64,000 nt of DNA, from NCBI GenBank assembly GCA_019075865.1, contig JAGXAN010000008.1, positions 124,001 through 188,000 of the forward strand. The letters are read 5' to 3'. The DNA is from Hyphomicrobiales bacterium. Its GTDB lineage: Bacteria > Pseudomonadota > Alphaproteobacteria > Rhizobiales > Beijerinckiaceae. Within the stretch, counting starts at the first letter, position 1. Every line of letters starts with the position of its first letter. The notes beneath the pieces are model-generated. The model did no database searches, was not told the DNA's origin, and saw only the letters and a program-made list of their open reading frames with translations. Position numbers and translations under genes: made by a program. Of the stretch, positions 23,066-33,654 are shown in pieces.

Positions 23066-23740
23066 TTGCGTCTGCTGGTTGTGGAAGATGATCGCGATTT
23101 GAACCGGCAACTGGTGGCAGCGCTTGAGCAGGCCGGCTATGCCGTTGATCGTGCTTTCGATGGCGAAGAGGCATTCTTTTTGGGCGAAACGGAGCCTTAC
23201 GACGCTGTGGTTCTGGACTTGGGATTACCCAAGCGCGATGGCATTTCCGTGCTGACCGAATGGCGCAAGATTGGCCGCACCATGCCGGTGCTGGTGTTGA
23301 CGGCGCGCGATCGCTGGAGTGACAAGGTGCGCGGCTTCGATGCGGGTGGCGACGATTATGTCGCCAAGCCCTTCCACGTCGAGGAAATTCTGGCAAGGTT
23401 GCGGGCGCTGGTGCGCCGCGCGGCGGGTCACGCCACCAGTGAAATCGTCTGCGGGCCTGTGCGGCTCGACACACGCGCCGGACGGGTGCTGGTCGATGGC
23501 AATCCGATCAAGCTGACCTCGCATGAATTGCGTCTCTTGTCTTACCTGATGCATCACACGGGCCGGGTCATCTCGCGAACCGAATTGGTCGAGCATCTCT
23601 ATGATCAGGATTTTGACCGCGATTCCAACACGATCGAGGTATTCGTCGGACGCTTGCGCAAAAAGCTGGGGGTGGAGATTATCCAGACAATGCGCGGCCT
23701 TGGTTATCTGGTGGCACCCACCACGCCCGGCGGAACCTGA
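23066..23740 (+). CDS. OmpR/PhoB-family response regulator
   Basis: A 224-residue regulator. The receiver domain has the acidic pocket 'VEDDRD', phospho-acceptor Asp51 in 'VVLDLGLPKRDG', Thr/Ala 'LTARD' and Lys 'AKPFH'. A C-terminal winged helix carries 'SHELRLLSYLMHHTGRVISRTELVEHLYD' (landmark). It starts at TTG with GGGAG 9 bp upstream. It is co-oriented with PepSY upstream and the sensor kinase 22 bp downstream. The PhoP-like layout suggests cation or envelope-stress sensing, but the signal is unknown. Confidence 0.9.
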   Translation: MRLLVVEDDRDLNRQLVAALEQAGYAVDRAFDGEEAFFLGETEPYDAVVLDLGLPKRDGISVLTEWRKIGRTMPVLVLTARDRWSDKVRGFDAGGDDYVAKPFHVEEILARLRALVRRAAGHATSEIVCGPVRLDTRAGRVLVDGNPIKLTSHELRLLSYLMHHTGRVISRTELVEHLYDQDFDRDSNTIEVFVGRLRKKLGVEIIQTMRGLGYLVAPTTPGGT

Positions 23741-23761
23741 GGCCACAATGGTCGAAGCCGC

Positions 23762-25159
23762 GTGAAAGCCCCGCAACTGAATAATCTGCTTCAGGACCGC
23801 TCGATCGCGATGCGGCTGTTTTTTTCGGCCGTCGTGTGGAGCGTCGGCATTTTGCTGATTGCCGGTGTTGTGCTCTCGGCGGTGTATCAGCGCACCGCCG
23901 AAGCGGATTTTGACCGGCGTCTTGGGGTTTATCTGCGCGCGCTTGTCGCGGATGTTGCCGCGTCGGCCGACGATGCGCAGGCACCGCCCGTGCATCTTGG
24001 TGAACCTCTTTTTGAAATTTCGCTGTCCGGCTGGTATTGGCAAATCACCCGTATGGACGGTCCGGACCATACCATCCGAAGCTCGGTTTCGCTGTTCACC
24101 AACCATTTGCCCCGTCTCGCCGATCAGGGGGTGACGCAAACCGCTGGCGGCGCGCGCCAGGGCTATATCGATGGGCCCGATGGCCGGAAACTGCGGATGG
24201 TCGAGCGCGTCATCGATGTCGGCGATCAAGGCGTTTATCTTGTTCAGGTCGCGGCAACCATTGGTGACATGCAGGACCAGATCCATAATTTCCAAATCGC
24301 ATTGGCGCTGACATTTTCCATTCTGGCTCTGGCTCTGGTGGCTTCCAGTGCGTGGCAAGTGCGGTTTGGCCTCGACCCGCTCCGCCGTCTTCAACAGGGC
24401 GTGGGGGCGATCCGGCGCGGCGAAAATGACCGCATCGAGGGCACGTTTCCGCAAGATATCATGCCCCTGGCCGGTGAATTGAATCTGTTGCTGGACTCAA
24501 ATCGCGCCATTGTCGAGCGGGCACGCACCCAGGTTGGAAATCTCGCCCATGCCCTCAAGACACCACTGAGCGTGATCACCAACGAGCGCGATGATGACCC
24601 GCTCGCCTATACCGCCAAAGTGCGCGAGCAGGCCAATATCATGCGCGATCAGGTGACCTATTATCTGGATCGCGCCCGCGTTGCCGCCCGGGCCGGTGCC
24701 TTTGGCTTGTCCATTGAAGTCGTGCCGGTGGTCGAAGGCCTGATTCGCACATTCGGCAAATTGTTTCCCAATATCGAGCTTTCGCTGGAGGTCGCGGATG
24801 ACGTCCACCCCAAATTTGCTGGCGAGCGGCAGGACCTGGAAGAAATGCTTGGCAATCTCATCGATAATGCCTGCAAATGGTCGAAATGTGCGGTGAAAGT
24901 CAGTCTGAGCGAGAGCGTCGGCCAGGACGAGCGCCGTCGGTTGACTGCCCTGATTGATGACGACGGCCCGGGATTGCCGGAGCCCTCGCGCCTTGCGGCG
25001 CAAGCCCGTGGCAAAAGGCTGGACGAAACCAAGCCTGGGTCGGGCCTCGGTCTTTCCATTGTGGTTGAGCTTGCCGAACTCTATAATGGGGGACTGACGC
25101 TCGAAACCAGTCCTGAACAGGGGCTGCGCGCGAAATTGGTATTGCCAGCCACTCAATAA
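23762..25159 (+). CDS. sensor histidine kinase (PhoQ-like architecture)
   Basis: A 465-residue membrane kinase. It has a first membrane helix at about residues 17-40, a periplasmic domain to about 178, a second helix about 179-198, a HAMP-like linker, and phospho-acceptor His263 in 'GNLAHALKTPLSV'. The ATPase domain has the N-box 'LGNLIDNACKW', G1 'DDDGPGLPE' and G2 'GSGLGLSIV'. It starts at GTG with a weak ribosome site, so it is probably coupled to the regulator gene. It phosphorylates the adjacent regulator. Confidence 0.9.
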   Translation: MKAPQLNNLLQDRSIAMRLFFSAVVWSVGILLIAGVVLSAVYQRTAEADFDRRLGVYLRALVADVAASADDAQAPPVHLGEPLFEISLSGWYWQITRMDGPDHTIRSSVSLFTNHLPRLADQGVTQTAGGARQGYIDGPDGRKLRMVERVIDVGDQGVYLVQVAATIGDMQDQIHNFQIALALTFSILALALVASSAWQVRFGLDPLRRLQQGVGAIRRGENDRIEGTFPQDIMPLAGELNLLLDSNRAIVERARTQVGNLAHALKTPLSVITNERDDDPLAYTAKVREQANIMRDQVTYYLDRARVAARAGAFGLSIEVVPVVEGLIRTFGKLFPNIELSLEVADDVHPKFAGERQDLEEMLGNLIDNACKWSKCAVKVSLSESVGQDERRRLTALIDDDGPGLPEPSRLAAQARGKRLDETKPGSGLGLSIVVELAELYNGGLTLETSPEQGLRAKLVLPATQ

Positions 25160-25222
25160 TGCGATTTGGATAGTCCCGCGCCTCCTGGCGCATGGCATGA
25201 CAATCTCAAAAGGGTATGGAGC

Positions 25223-25633
25223 ATGAAGCGCGTCGTTCTGTTGACTTTACCTACCGTCGCTTGCTTGCTTTTGACGGGCTGCAACGCGATTCCCGGGGCA
25301 AGTGCGCCGCCAGTGGTATCGGCACCCGCACCCCTTGTGCCCGCAGGGCCACCGCCGGTAACCGGCGTGCTCTCCGGACCCTTGGGCGCATCGCTCACCT
25401 CTGCCGACCGCCGCATTGCCTTTGACGCCGAGCGCCATGCGCTTGACACTAACAGCCGACAAAGCTGGCGCGGCACCAAAGGCGTGTTTGGCTATGTTTC
25501 GCCGTCCAAGGACCCCCTTTCGGCGGATAATTGCCGCAATTACAAGGAAACTATCTTCATCAATGGCCGGGCTAAATCCGCGACCGGCAAAGGCTGCCAG
25601 TTGCCGGATGGATCATGGAAGTTGAGCGTCTGA
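25223..25633 (+). CDS. small lipoprotein, surface-antigen-like
   Basis: A 136-residue lipoprotein. The signal peptide ends in the lipobox 'LLTGC' with Cys20. A Pro/Ala-rich spacer follows (to about 55), then a C-terminal domain with 'SADRRIAFDAERHALDTNSRQSW' (landmark) as in 17-kDa surface antigens of alphaproteobacteria. It lies 63 bp after the kinase, possibly in the same transcript. The role is unknown. Confidence 0.65.
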   Translation: MKRVVLLTLPTVACLLLTGCNAIPGASAPPVVSAPAPLVPAGPPPVTGVLSGPLGASLTSADRRIAFDAERHALDTNSRQSWRGTKGVFGYVSPSKDPLSADNCRNYKETIFINGRAKSATGKGCQLPDGSWKLSV

Positions 25634-25779
25634 TCATTTAACGTCTGTCTGCGTCTTAGGTCTGGTATGAGGCGCTTTTCCTGTGGCGCTTCGCCTGGCG
25701 GGAGGCGCGCGCCAGATTTGTTTATTCGTGCGACAAAATGAGGGCTTACAGTCTCTCACCCAACAGGTTAACTGGCGAT

Positions 25780-26934
25780 ATGATTTGGATAGTTGGATTA
25801 TGCCTCGCCGGTTTGGCGGTTTTGATTGTGCTTTGGCCGCTGAGCCGGAGAACGCATTTGGACCCCGGACAGGGGCTGGACAGCCGATTTTACCTGTCGC
25901 AGGTTGCGGCCATTGATGCGGACTTCTCATCCGGGCTGATTTCCGAGCAAGACGCGAGGATTGCCAAAACCGATGCTGCGCGCCGTGCACTGGCAGACAG
26001 CGCGGCCCATGCCCTTGAAAAGAACCATTCCTCGCCAGTTCTGCGCCGAAGCGTCGCCCTGGGCGCGCTGGTGTTTATCCCCGCCCTCACCTTCGGGCTC
26101 TATACAGTGCTGGGCACACCGGATGCGCCCGATGAGCCGCTGGCCCCCCGTCTGGCGGCCGAGCGCGCCAAGCCTGACATCAACGCCCTGCTGCAAAAGC
26201 TGGAAGCGCATCTGGCGCAAGACCCCAATGACGGTCGCGCCTTTGCGCTGGTGGCACCGGTTTATTTGCGCATGGACCGAACTGCCGATGCGGTGCACGC
26301 CTTTGGTCGGGCGCTGGCCCTTTTGGGTGAAAGCGCCGATGGCCGGGCTGATTATGCCGAAGCCTTGATTGCCGATGCCCATGGCACCGTGACCCCGCAG
26401 GCGGTGGATTCACTGAAAAAAGCGCTGGCAATCGACCCCAAACACACCAAAGCCGAATATTATGCCGGCCTTGCCGCCGCCCAGGCTGGCGATACGCAAA
26501 AAGCCATCGACATCTGGCAGGCACTGGAAAAACAGGCGGTGCCGGGCGATAGCTGGTTGCCGATGGTGCAGGATAAGGTGGCGCGTTTAAGGCTTGCGCA
26601 GGCACGCCAGAACAATACGCCGGCCGGTGCGGCTGCCGCAGGCGGCCTCGTGCCGACACCCGATGCCGCTGCCGCCGCCAGCGTCACCGCCATGGGCGCC
26701 GACCAGCGAATGAAATTCATTCACACAATGGTCGATGATCTCGCCGCCAAGCTGGCCCAAAATGGCAATGACCCTGAGGGTTGGCAGCGACTTTTGCGCG
26801 CGCTCGTGGTATTGAAGGACACGCCGCGCGCTCAAAAAGCGCTGGGTGACGCCCGCGCCAGCCTCGCCGCAAACCCGGATGGGCTAGGCAAGGTCAACGC
26901 TCTGGCAACGCAATTGGGATTGAGCACGCCATGA
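25780..26934 (+). CDS. ccmI: cytochrome c biogenesis protein CcmI (CycH)
   Basis: A 384-residue protein. Two membrane helices (about residues 2-20 and 92-110) enclose a cytoplasmic loop with 'RFYLSQVAAIDADFSSGLIS', typical of CcmI. A periplasmic TPR domain follows ('DPNDGRAFALVAPVYLRM' and 'ALAIDPKHTKAEYYAGLAAAQAGD', landmarks). CcmI presents apocytochrome c to the haem lyase CcmF-CcmH. It is the first gene of ccmI-E-F-H, with an ATGA overlap into ccmE. Confidence 0.9.
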   Translation: MIWIVGLCLAGLAVLIVLWPLSRRTHLDPGQGLDSRFYLSQVAAIDADFSSGLISEQDARIAKTDAARRALADSAAHALEKNHSSPVLRRSVALGALVFIPALTFGLYTVLGTPDAPDEPLAPRLAAERAKPDINALLQKLEAHLAQDPNDGRAFALVAPVYLRMDRTADAVHAFGRALALLGESADGRADYAEALIADAHGTVTPQAVDSLKKALAIDPKHTKAEYYAGLAAAQAGDTQKAIDIWQALEKQAVPGDSWLPMVQDKVARLRLAQARQNNTPAGAAAAGGLVPTPDAAAAASVTAMGADQRMKFIHTMVDDLAAKLAQNGNDPEGWQRLLRALVVLKDTPRAQKALGDARASLAANPDGLGKVNALATQLGLSTP

Positions 26935-27449
26935 CCGACAGGGTATCCAGTGCGGCCACGCAGCCGTCCAAGGCATCCGCCAAAAGTTGGCGCAGAAATA
27001 CCGGCAGCCGAAAGCGGCGGCGCTTGACCATTATCGCTGTGGCACTCGTCATTTTTGGCGGGGCGATCGGCCTGATCCTTTATTCCATTCGCAACAATAT
27101 TGAATTGTTTCTCACCCCGACCGAGGTCACACAGCGCCATCCCCTGCCGGGGGCGCGTCTGCGCATCGGTGGGCTTGTGGAAAGCGGTTCGGTTGTGCGC
27201 GCTTCCGGTAACAACAACAGTTTTTCGGTTACCGACAACAGCCACGACGTGAAAGTGATGTTTGTCGGGCTGCTGCCCGATTTGTTTCGTGAAGGGCAGG
27301 GCATCATCGCCGAAGGTGCGATGAACGCGCAAGGCGTGTTCGTTGCCGATCAGGTATTGGCCAAGCATGACGAAAAATATATGCCGCCTAGCGTCGTGGC
27401 AGATTTGAAAAAGCAGGGTCTGTGGCAAGCAGGGGCTCCCAAGCCATAA
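26931..27449 (+). CDS. ccmE: cytochrome c maturation protein CcmE (CycJ), haem chaperone
   Basis: A 172-residue protein. A basic cytoplasmic N-terminus with 'RKRRRLTIIAVALVIFGGAIGLIL' gives one membrane anchor. The OB-fold periplasmic domain contains the haem-binding His146 and Tyr150 of the 'LAKHDEKY' motif. It ferries haem from CcmC to CcmF. The start overlaps the ccmI stop. Confidence 0.95.
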   Translation: MTDRVSSAATQPSKASAKSWRRNTGSRKRRRLTIIAVALVIFGGAIGLILYSIRNNIELFLTPTEVTQRHPLPGARLRIGGLVESGSVVRASGNNNSFSVTDNSHDVKVMFVGLLPDLFREGQGIIAEGAMNAQGVFVADQVLAKHDEKYMPPSVVADLKKQGLWQAGAPKP

Positions 27450-27479
27450 TTTCCCTGTGGGATTAGGAAAGCCGACACA

Positions 27480-29465
27480 ATGATTGTGGAAATTGGACAT
27501 TTCGCGCTGATTTTGGCACTGGCGCTGGCCCTGGTGCAGACGGTCGTACCCTTGACCGGCACCCTGACGCGGGATGCCAGCCTGATGGCCGTTGCGGCCC
27601 CGATTGCAATTTTCCAGTTTGTGCTGGTGACGACGGCGTTTCTCGCCCTCATGTATGCGCATGTGGTTTCGGATTTTTCCGTTGCCAATGTTTACGAGAA
27701 TTCCCACTCGCTCAAACCGCTGATTTACAAGATCTCAGGCGTCTGGGGCGACCATGAAGGCTCGATGCTTTTATGGATATTCATCCTTGCCTCGTTTGGC
27801 GCTGCCGTGGCCGTGTTTTCGCGCCACCTGCCCAATGATCTGCGCGCCAATGTGCTGAGTGTGCAGGGCTTGATCGGCGCGGCCTTCCTGGCCTTCACGT
27901 TGCTCACATCCAACCCGTTCATGCGGCTGTTGCCGGCCCCGCTGGAGGGGCGTGATCTCAACCCGATCCTGCAAGACCCCGGCCTCGCCATCCATCCGCC
28001 ATTGCTTTACCTCGGCTATGTCGGCTTTTCGGTCACTTTCTCCTTTGCGGCAGCGGCGCTGATTTCGGGCCGCATTGATCCCGCCTGGGCCCGCTATGTG
28101 CGCCCATGGACGTTGATTGCATGGATTTTCCTGACCCTTGGCATCGCCATGGGCTCTTACTGGGCCTATTATTCGCTGGGTTGGGGCGGATTCTGGTTTT
28201 GGGACCCGGTTGAAAATGCTTCGCTCATGCCTTGGCTCGCCGGCACCGCCTTGCTGCACTCGGTCAGCGTCATGGAAAAGCGTGACGCGCTCAAGGTATG
28301 GACGATTTTCCTCGCGGTTCTGGCCTTCTCGCTGTCGCTGCTTGGCACGTTTCTGGTGCGATCGGGCGTGCTGACCTCCGTGCACGCTTTTGCCAGCGAT
28401 CCGCGCCGCGGCGTCTATATCCTGGCTATTCTGGTGTTTTTCATTGGCGGATCGCTGGCCCTGTTTGCCTGGCGGGCCTCCGCTCTGAAGCCCGGCGGCA
28501 TTTTCGCGCCAATCTCTCGCGAGGGCGGGTTGGTCTTGAACAATCTCCTGCTCACCGCCAGTTGCGCCACCGTGGTCGTGGGCACGCTCTATCCGCTATT
28601 GCTCGAATCGTTGACCGGCCAGAAGATTTCGGTGGGCCCGCCCTTCTTCAACCTGAGCATTGCCCCCTTCGCCCTCATACTGGTCCTGTCCATGCCCGTT
28701 GGCCAATTGCTAGCCTGGAAACGCGGCAGTTTTCTGGGGGCGGCGCAGCGACTGATGTTTGCCATTCTGGCCGGCATTGCCGCAGCCCTGATCATGGCTG
28801 CCCTGCATGGTGGGCCGGTGTTGGCACCGATTGGCGCAGGGCTTGCGATTTACCTGATCTTTGGTTCCGTGGTTGACATTTATTCGCGGGTTTTTGCGCG
28901 CGGTGCCACCTCAGCGACCGCCCTTGCGCGCGCGCGGGGTCTGCCACGGGCGGCTTGGGGTGCCAGCCTCGCCCATGCCGGTTTTGGCCTTACACTTCTG
29001 GGTTTGGCCGCGACGGGTTGGGGCGTTGAGCGCATCGTCAACATGGCACCCGCCACCACTTATGCGCTGGGGCCCTATCAGGTTATCTATGACAAGGTCG
29101 AGCATCGCAAAGGCCCCAATTACGACGAAACCTACACGACGATGCGCATTCTGGATGACAATCGCCTTGTCGCCCAAATTGAGCCATCCAAGCGCTTTTA
29201 TCCGGCCCGAAAATCAGAAACGACGGAAGCCGGCATCAAGACCCTATGGCTGGGCCAGGTCTATGTCAGCATTGCCAGCGAAAAGCTGGACGGCACGGTG
29301 GACGCGCGCCTTTATTGGAAGCCGCTGGTCTCCCTCATCTGGCTTGGTGCGTTGATCATGGCGCTGGGTGGCCTCGTTTCCATATCGGATCAGCGCGTGC
29401 GTATTGGCTTCGCGCGCCGGGCGGGCGCGGCAAGGGCCAAGGCTGGCCTGCAACCTGCGGAGTAA
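27480..29465 (+). CDS. ccmF: haem lyase subunit CcmF (CycK)
   Basis: A 661-residue polytopic membrane protein, the normal size for CcmF. It contains the Trp-rich signature 'GWGGFWFWDPVENASLMPWL' and conserved His residues in flanking loops ('WGDHEGSMLLWIF', 'LLHSVSVMEKRD'). It joins haem to apocytochrome c with CcmH and CcmI. The gene is 30 bp after ccmE and 2 bp before ccmH. Confidence 0.95.
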   Translation: MIVEIGHFALILALALALVQTVVPLTGTLTRDASLMAVAAPIAIFQFVLVTTAFLALMYAHVVSDFSVANVYENSHSLKPLIYKISGVWGDHEGSMLLWIFILASFGAAVAVFSRHLPNDLRANVLSVQGLIGAAFLAFTLLTSNPFMRLLPAPLEGRDLNPILQDPGLAIHPPLLYLGYVGFSVTFSFAAAALISGRIDPAWARYVRPWTLIAWIFLTLGIAMGSYWAYYSLGWGGFWFWDPVENASLMPWLAGTALLHSVSVMEKRDALKVWTIFLAVLAFSLSLLGTFLVRSGVLTSVHAFASDPRRGVYILAILVFFIGGSLALFAWRASALKPGGIFAPISREGGLVLNNLLLTASCATVVVGTLYPLLLESLTGQKISVGPPFFNLSIAPFALILVLSMPVGQLLAWKRGSFLGAAQRLMFAILAGIAAALIMAALHGGPVLAPIGAGLAIYLIFGSVVDIYSRVFARGATSATALARARGLPRAAWGASLAHAGFGLTLLGLAATGWGVERIVNMAPATTYALGPYQVIYDKVEHRKGPNYDETYTTMRILDDNRLVAQIEPSKRFYPARKSETTEAGIKTLWLGQVYVSIASEKLDGTVDARLYWKPLVSLIWLGALIMALGGLVSISDQRVRIGFARRAGAARAKAGLQPAE

Positions 29466-29467
29466 AC

Positions 29468-29929
29468 ATGCGCAAACTGTTAGCCACTTTCGCGCTGATG
29501 CTGGCCATGATGGGCCCGGTGGTTGCCGTCACGCCCGAAGAGATTTTGCCAAACCCGCAGATGGAGGCCCGTGCCCGGGACTTGTCTGCGCAGTTTCGCT
29601 GCCTCGTCTGCCAAAACGAGTCGATCGATGCCTCGGACGCTGCTTTGGCGGCGGATTTGCGCAAGATCGTGCGGGAACGCATAGTCGCTGGCCAGAGCGA
29701 TGCGCAGATCAAAAAGTTCATGGTTGCGCGCTACGGCGAGTTTGTGTTGCTGAAGCCGCCGTTTGATACCTCCACCCTGTTGCTGTGGGGCACGCCGGTT
29801 CTCGTGGTTGGGCTATGGGCACTTGTCATGCTGACGCGTGGCCGAAAGGCTGCCAGTGAGCCGGACGTGCCGCCATTGAACGCCGACGAAGAGGCCAGCC
29901 TCGCGCGCCTGGTTGAGAGCGGCAGCTGA
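29468..29929 (+). CDS. ccmH: cytochrome c maturation protein CcmH (CycL)
   Basis: A 153-residue protein. A signal peptide (residues 1-22) precedes the redox motif 'FRCLVCQN' with Cys45 and Cys48, and a C-terminal membrane helix (about 100-120) follows. It keeps the apocytochrome CXXCH reduced. It is the last gene of the ccm operon. Confidence 0.95.
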   Translation: MRKLLATFALMLAMMGPVVAVTPEEILPNPQMEARARDLSAQFRCLVCQNESIDASDAALAADLRKIVRERIVAGQSDAQIKKFMVARYGEFVLLKPPFDTSTLLLWGTPVLVVGLWALVMLTRGRKAASEPDVPPLNADEEASLARLVESGS

Positions 29930-30016
29930 ATCGCGCGCGCAAAGGCCAAGCAATGCCTTACATTTCTCTGCTTCCCGTGCTAACGCTTGCCCAGAAAATG
30001 GGAACGAGCACGATAA

Positions 30017-30712
30017 ATGGCTGATATTTTTCGCGAAGTTGATGAGGAATTGCGTAATGAGAAGGCCGTTGCGGCCCTCACGCGCTGGCAACCCACTATT
30101 ATAGTGGGCGGGCTGTTGTTTTTGGCCGCGCTCTGGGGTTATCGCTACTATGCCGACCATCAGAAGCTCGCGCGGGAAGTGGCGGGCGGGCAGTATCAGG
30201 CGGCGATTGATCTGGCACGCACCGCCGGCGACGATGCGGCCAAGACCAAGGCGGCGGAAGCCGCGCTCACCGATATAGCCAAGACCGGCCCAAGCGGCTA
30301 CCAGGCGTTGGCGCTGCTGCGCGGGGCGGCCATGATCGGCAAAACAGATGCGCTCAAGGGTGCAGCCGAATACGATGCGCTTTCGCTGAATGCCAAACTG
30401 GACCCCATGATGCAGGATGTCGCGCGTTTGCGGGCGGCGTTGTTGCTGATCGATACGGCCAAACCGGCCGACATGGTCCGGCGTCTCGGTGGTCTGGCCA
30501 CCAACCAGAGTCCGTTTGCAGCCACGGCCCGCGAGATACTCGCGGTTTCTGCCTTGTCGCACGACGATCTGAAAGCCGCCGGCGATTGGCTCGACCAGAT
30601 CATTGTTGACCCGCAGGCCTCGCCTGAAGAGCGCGATCGGGCCGAGCAATTGTCCGGGATCGTTCGCGCGGGGCCTTTGCCCGGCGCTGAAGCTGCATCG
30701 GCACAAAAATGA
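30017..30712 (+). CDS. YfgM-like TPR membrane protein
   Basis: A 231-residue protein. The N-terminus is '[17 protein letters not shown]', then a membrane helix ('[18 protein letters not shown]', about 28-45) and a periplasmic helical repeat region. This is the TPR_21/YfgM-like protein that usually precedes der. In enterobacteria YfgM assists the Sec translocon; that role here is by homology only. The stop overlaps der (ATGA). Confidence 0.75.
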   Translation: MADIFREVDEELRNEKAVAALTRWQPTIIVGGLLFLAALWGYRYYADHQKLAREVAGGQYQAAIDLARTAGDDAAKTKAAEAALTDIAKTGPSGYQALALLRGAAMIGKTDALKGAAEYDALSLNAKLDPMMQDVARLRAALLLIDTAKPADMVRRLGGLATNQSPFAATAREILAVSALSHDDLKAAGDWLDQIIVDPQASPEERDRAEQLSGIVRAGPLPGAEAASAQK

Positions 30713-32097
30713 GCTTCAGTATAGCCATTATCGGTCGCCCGAACGTCGGCAAATCAACCCTGTTTAACCGGCTTGTGGGTAAAAAGTTGGCTTTGGTGGA
30801 CGATCAACCGGGTGTCACCCGGGATCGTCGCGAAGGTGCGGCCCATCTGGGTGATCTCGATTTCACCATTATCGACACCGCCGGCCTCGAAGAGGGCGAC
30901 AGCGACTCGCTTTCAGGGCGTATGCGCCAGCAGACCGAGGCAGCCATTGGGCTGGCCGATGCCATTTTCTTCATGATCGACGCGCGGGTCGGTGTAACGC
31001 CATCCGACCGGCACTTTGCGACCCTGGTGCGCCGGGCCTCCAAACCGGTGATCCTCATCGCCAACAAGGCCGAAGGTGGCCGCGGCGAGGCGGGGGCATA
31101 TGAAGCGTTTGATCTGGGTCTCGGCGACCCCATCGCGCTTTCGGCGGAACATGGCGACGGGTTCTCGGAGCTGTTTTCTGCGCTGCTCGAGGCATTGCCG
31201 ACCCAGACCGCTGTGGCACCTGAAGTCAGCGAAAGCACGGATGCCCTTGTCCTCGACGACGAGGAAGATGGCAGTGAACTGGACATCACCAAGCCGCTGC
31301 GAATAGCGGTGGTTGGCCGGCCCAATGCCGGAAAATCCACCCTTTTGAATAAAATCCTCAATGAAGATCGCCTGCTGGTAGGGCCGGAAGCTGGCATTAC
31401 CCGGGACTCCATCGGTATTGATTTTCTGTGGCGGTCACGAAAGATCAAAATTTTCGACACGGCCGGTTTGCGCAAGAAAGCCAATATTCAGGACAAACTG
31501 GAGAAACTGGCAGCCAGCGACGCCCTTCGCGCCGTGAAATTTGCCGAAGTCGTGATCGTGCTGCTGGATGCCACCATCCCGTTTGAGAAGCAGGATCTGA
31601 CCATCGCCGACTTGTGCGAGCGCGAGGGCAGGGCCATGGTTATCGGCCTGAACAAGTGGGATCTTATCGCCGATCGCGGCACGCGCCTTGCGATTTTGCG
31701 TGAGGAGGCGACCCGCCTGCTGCCGCAATTGCGCGGCACTGCCGTCGTGCCAGTGTCGGGCATAACCGGCGCTGGCGTTGAAAAACTCATGGAAGCGGCC
31801 GTGAAGGTGCAGGAAGTGTGGAGCAAGCGCATTTCGACCGGCAGGCTCAACCGTTGGCTGGCCGCGACCTTGGAGCGGACACCACCGCCGGCGGTCAGCG
31901 GACGGCGCATCAAAATCCGCTATATGACGCAGCCCAAGGCGCGCCCGCCGCATTTCGTGCTGTTTGGCAACCAGCTCAATGACCTGCCCAAAAGCTACGA
32001 ACGCTTTCTGGTCAATGGCTTGCGCGAGAACTTCGATTTTCCCGGCGTGCCGCTTCGCTTGACCTGGCGACAGACTTCCAACCCCTTCCGCAAATAA
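30709..32097 (+). CDS. der: ribosome-associated GTPase Der (EngA)
   Basis: A 462-residue protein with two tandem G domains. The first has 'GRPNVGKST' at about residue 8 with 'DTAGLEEGD' and 'NKAEG'. The second has 'GRPNAGKST' at about 203 with 'DTAGLRKKA' and 'NKWDL'. A C-terminal KH-like domain follows. Der acts in 50S subunit assembly. It is coupled to the TPR gene and ends at a strong hairpin. Confidence 0.97.
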   Translation: MSFSIAIIGRPNVGKSTLFNRLVGKKLALVDDQPGVTRDRREGAAHLGDLDFTIIDTAGLEEGDSDSLSGRMRQQTEAAIGLADAIFFMIDARVGVTPSDRHFATLVRRASKPVILIANKAEGGRGEAGAYEAFDLGLGDPIALSAEHGDGFSELFSALLEALPTQTAVAPEVSESTDALVLDDEEDGSELDITKPLRIAVVGRPNAGKSTLLNKILNEDRLLVGPEAGITRDSIGIDFLWRSRKIKIFDTAGLRKKANIQDKLEKLAASDALRAVKFAEVVIVLLDATIPFEKQDLTIADLCEREGRAMVIGLNKWDLIADRGTRLAILREEATRLLPQLRGTAVVPVSGITGAGVEKLMEAAVKVQEVWSKRISTGRLNRWLAATLERTPPPAVSGRRIKIRYMTQPKARPPHFVLFGNQLNDLPKSYERFLVNGLRENFDFPGVPLRLTWRQTSNPFRK

Positions 32098-32100
32098 AAA

Positions 32101-32128
32101 AGCGCCGGACATTTGAATGTCCGGCGCT
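32101..32128. terminator. bidirectional terminator between der and gltA
   Basis: A perfect 13-bp inverted repeat (AGCGCCGGACATT and AATGTCCGGCGCT) with A-rich sequence on the left and T-rich on the right, placed between two convergent genes. It can serve both strands. Confidence 0.9.
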
Positions 32129-32156
32129 TGTTTAATAAAGTTTCGTGCGGTGTGGC

Positions 32157-33446
32157 TCAGCGTTTGCCCATCGGCGTATAGTCGCGCCGTGGGGAGCCCG
32201 TGTAAAGCTGGCGCGGACGGCCAATCTTCTGGCCCGGTTCCTCGATCATTTCACGCCACTGCGAAATCCAGCCCACCGTGCGCGCCACGGCAAACAGCAC
32301 CGTGAACATATTGGTGGGGAAGCCCATGGCCTTCAGCGTGATTCCCGAATAGAAATCGATGTTGGGATAGAGCTTCTTCTCGATGAAATATTCATCGTGC
32401 AGCGCAATCCGCTCCAGTTCCATGGCGACGTCGAGCAACGGATCATCCTTGATCCCAAGTTCGGTGAGCACGTCATGCGCGGTTTTTTGCATGATTTTGG
32501 CGCGCGGATCATAGTTCTTGTAAACCCGGTGGCCAAAGCCCATCAGCCGGAATGGATCGTTCTTGTCTTTGGCCCGAGCGATGAAATGCGGGATGTTTTC
32601 AACGGTGCCGATTTCGCCGAGCATTTTGAGCGCCGCTTCATTGGCGCCGCCATGCGAGGGCCCCCAGAGGGAGGCGATGCCGGCAGCGATGCAGGCAAAC
32701 GGGTTGGCACCCGAGGACCCTGCCAACCGGACGGTCGAGGTCGATGCATTCTGCTCGTGATCGGCATGAAGGATGAAAATCCGGTCCAGCGCGCGCGACA
32801 GGATCGGGTTGACCTTATAGTCCTCGCAAGGAACGCAAAAGCACATCCGCAGGAAGTTGGACGTGTAGTCGAGATCATTCTTTGGATAAACAAAAGGCTG
32901 GCCAACATTATATTTGAATGCCATCGCCGCCAATGTCGGGATTTTAGCGATCATGCGGATCGAGGCAATCGCGCGTTGTGTTGGATCGGTTATGTCGGTG
33001 GAATCGTGATAGAAGGCCGAAAGCGCGCCAACGCTCGCCACCATCACCGCCATGGGGTGCGCGTCGCGGCGGAAGCCCTGGAAAAACCGGGCCATTTGCT
33101 CATGCACCATGGTGTGACGGGTGACACGATAGTCAAAATCCGCTTTTTGGGTGCTGTTTGGCAGATCGCCATGCAGCAGGACATGGCACGTCTCGAGAAA
33201 ATCGCCATGTTCGGCCAATTGTTCGATTGGATAACCGCGATAGAGCAGCACGCCTTCGTCGCCGTCGATATAGGTGATGCCCGATTCACAACTCGCGGTG
33301 GAGGTGAAGCCCGGATCATAGGTAAACATGCCGGTTTGCGCATAAAGCTTGCTGATATCGAGTACGTCAGGCCCCAATGTCCCCTGTTTTTTGGGGAGGA
33401 CAATCGATTTATCACCGACATTCAGCGTATTGCTCAAATTTTCCAT
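32157..33446 (-). CDS. gltA: citrate synthase
   Basis: A 429-residue type II citrate synthase. It has '[24 protein letters not shown]' and '[17 protein letters not shown]' (landmarks), holding the catalytic His and Asp region, and 'FYSGI' near the C-terminus. It condenses oxaloacetate with acetyl-CoA. Convergent with der and co-oriented with gltX; the 208-bp gap from gltX probably holds its own promoter. Confidence 0.97.
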   Translation of the reverse strand: MENLSNTLNVGDKSIVLPKKQGTLGPDVLDISKLYAQTGMFTYDPGFTSTASCESGITYIDGDEGVLLYRGYPIEQLAEHGDFLETCHVLLHGDLPNSTQKADFDYRVTRHTMVHEQMARFFQGFRRDAHPMAVMVASVGALSAFYHDSTDITDPTQRAIASIRMIAKIPTLAAMAFKYNVGQPFVYPKNDLDYTSNFLRMCFCVPCEDYKVNPILSRALDRIFILHADHEQNASTSTVRLAGSSGANPFACIAAGIASLWGPSHGGANEAALKMLGEIGTVENIPHFIARAKDKNDPFRLMGFGHRVYKNYDPRAKIMQKTAHDVLTELGIKDDPLLDVAMELERIALHDEYFIEKKLYPNIDFYSGITLKAMGFPTNMFTVLFAVARTVGWISQWREMIEEPGQKIGRPRQLYTGSPRRDYTPMGKR

Positions 33447-33654
33447 CAGGGGCCCTCATTTGGTTTGGGGACAAAGTTCCACACTTGCCATGGCGCACAT
33501 TAGTCTCACAAGATTGTGCAATGCAATATCGGATGCGGCGGGTTAAGACTTAATATTGATTTTTTCCTGCGCTTGCCATCCTTAAGCCTGCTTTGCGGCG
33601 TCCAGGGCGAGGCTAGGGCTACGTTCATGGGCGGTGATTGTGGCATGGTGGCAT

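Noticed and set aside
32145-33503. 452-codon frame on the + strand opposite gltA
   Set aside because: gltA on the reverse strand has full citrate synthase motifs. The + frame is low-complexity His/Arg-rich shadow sequence.
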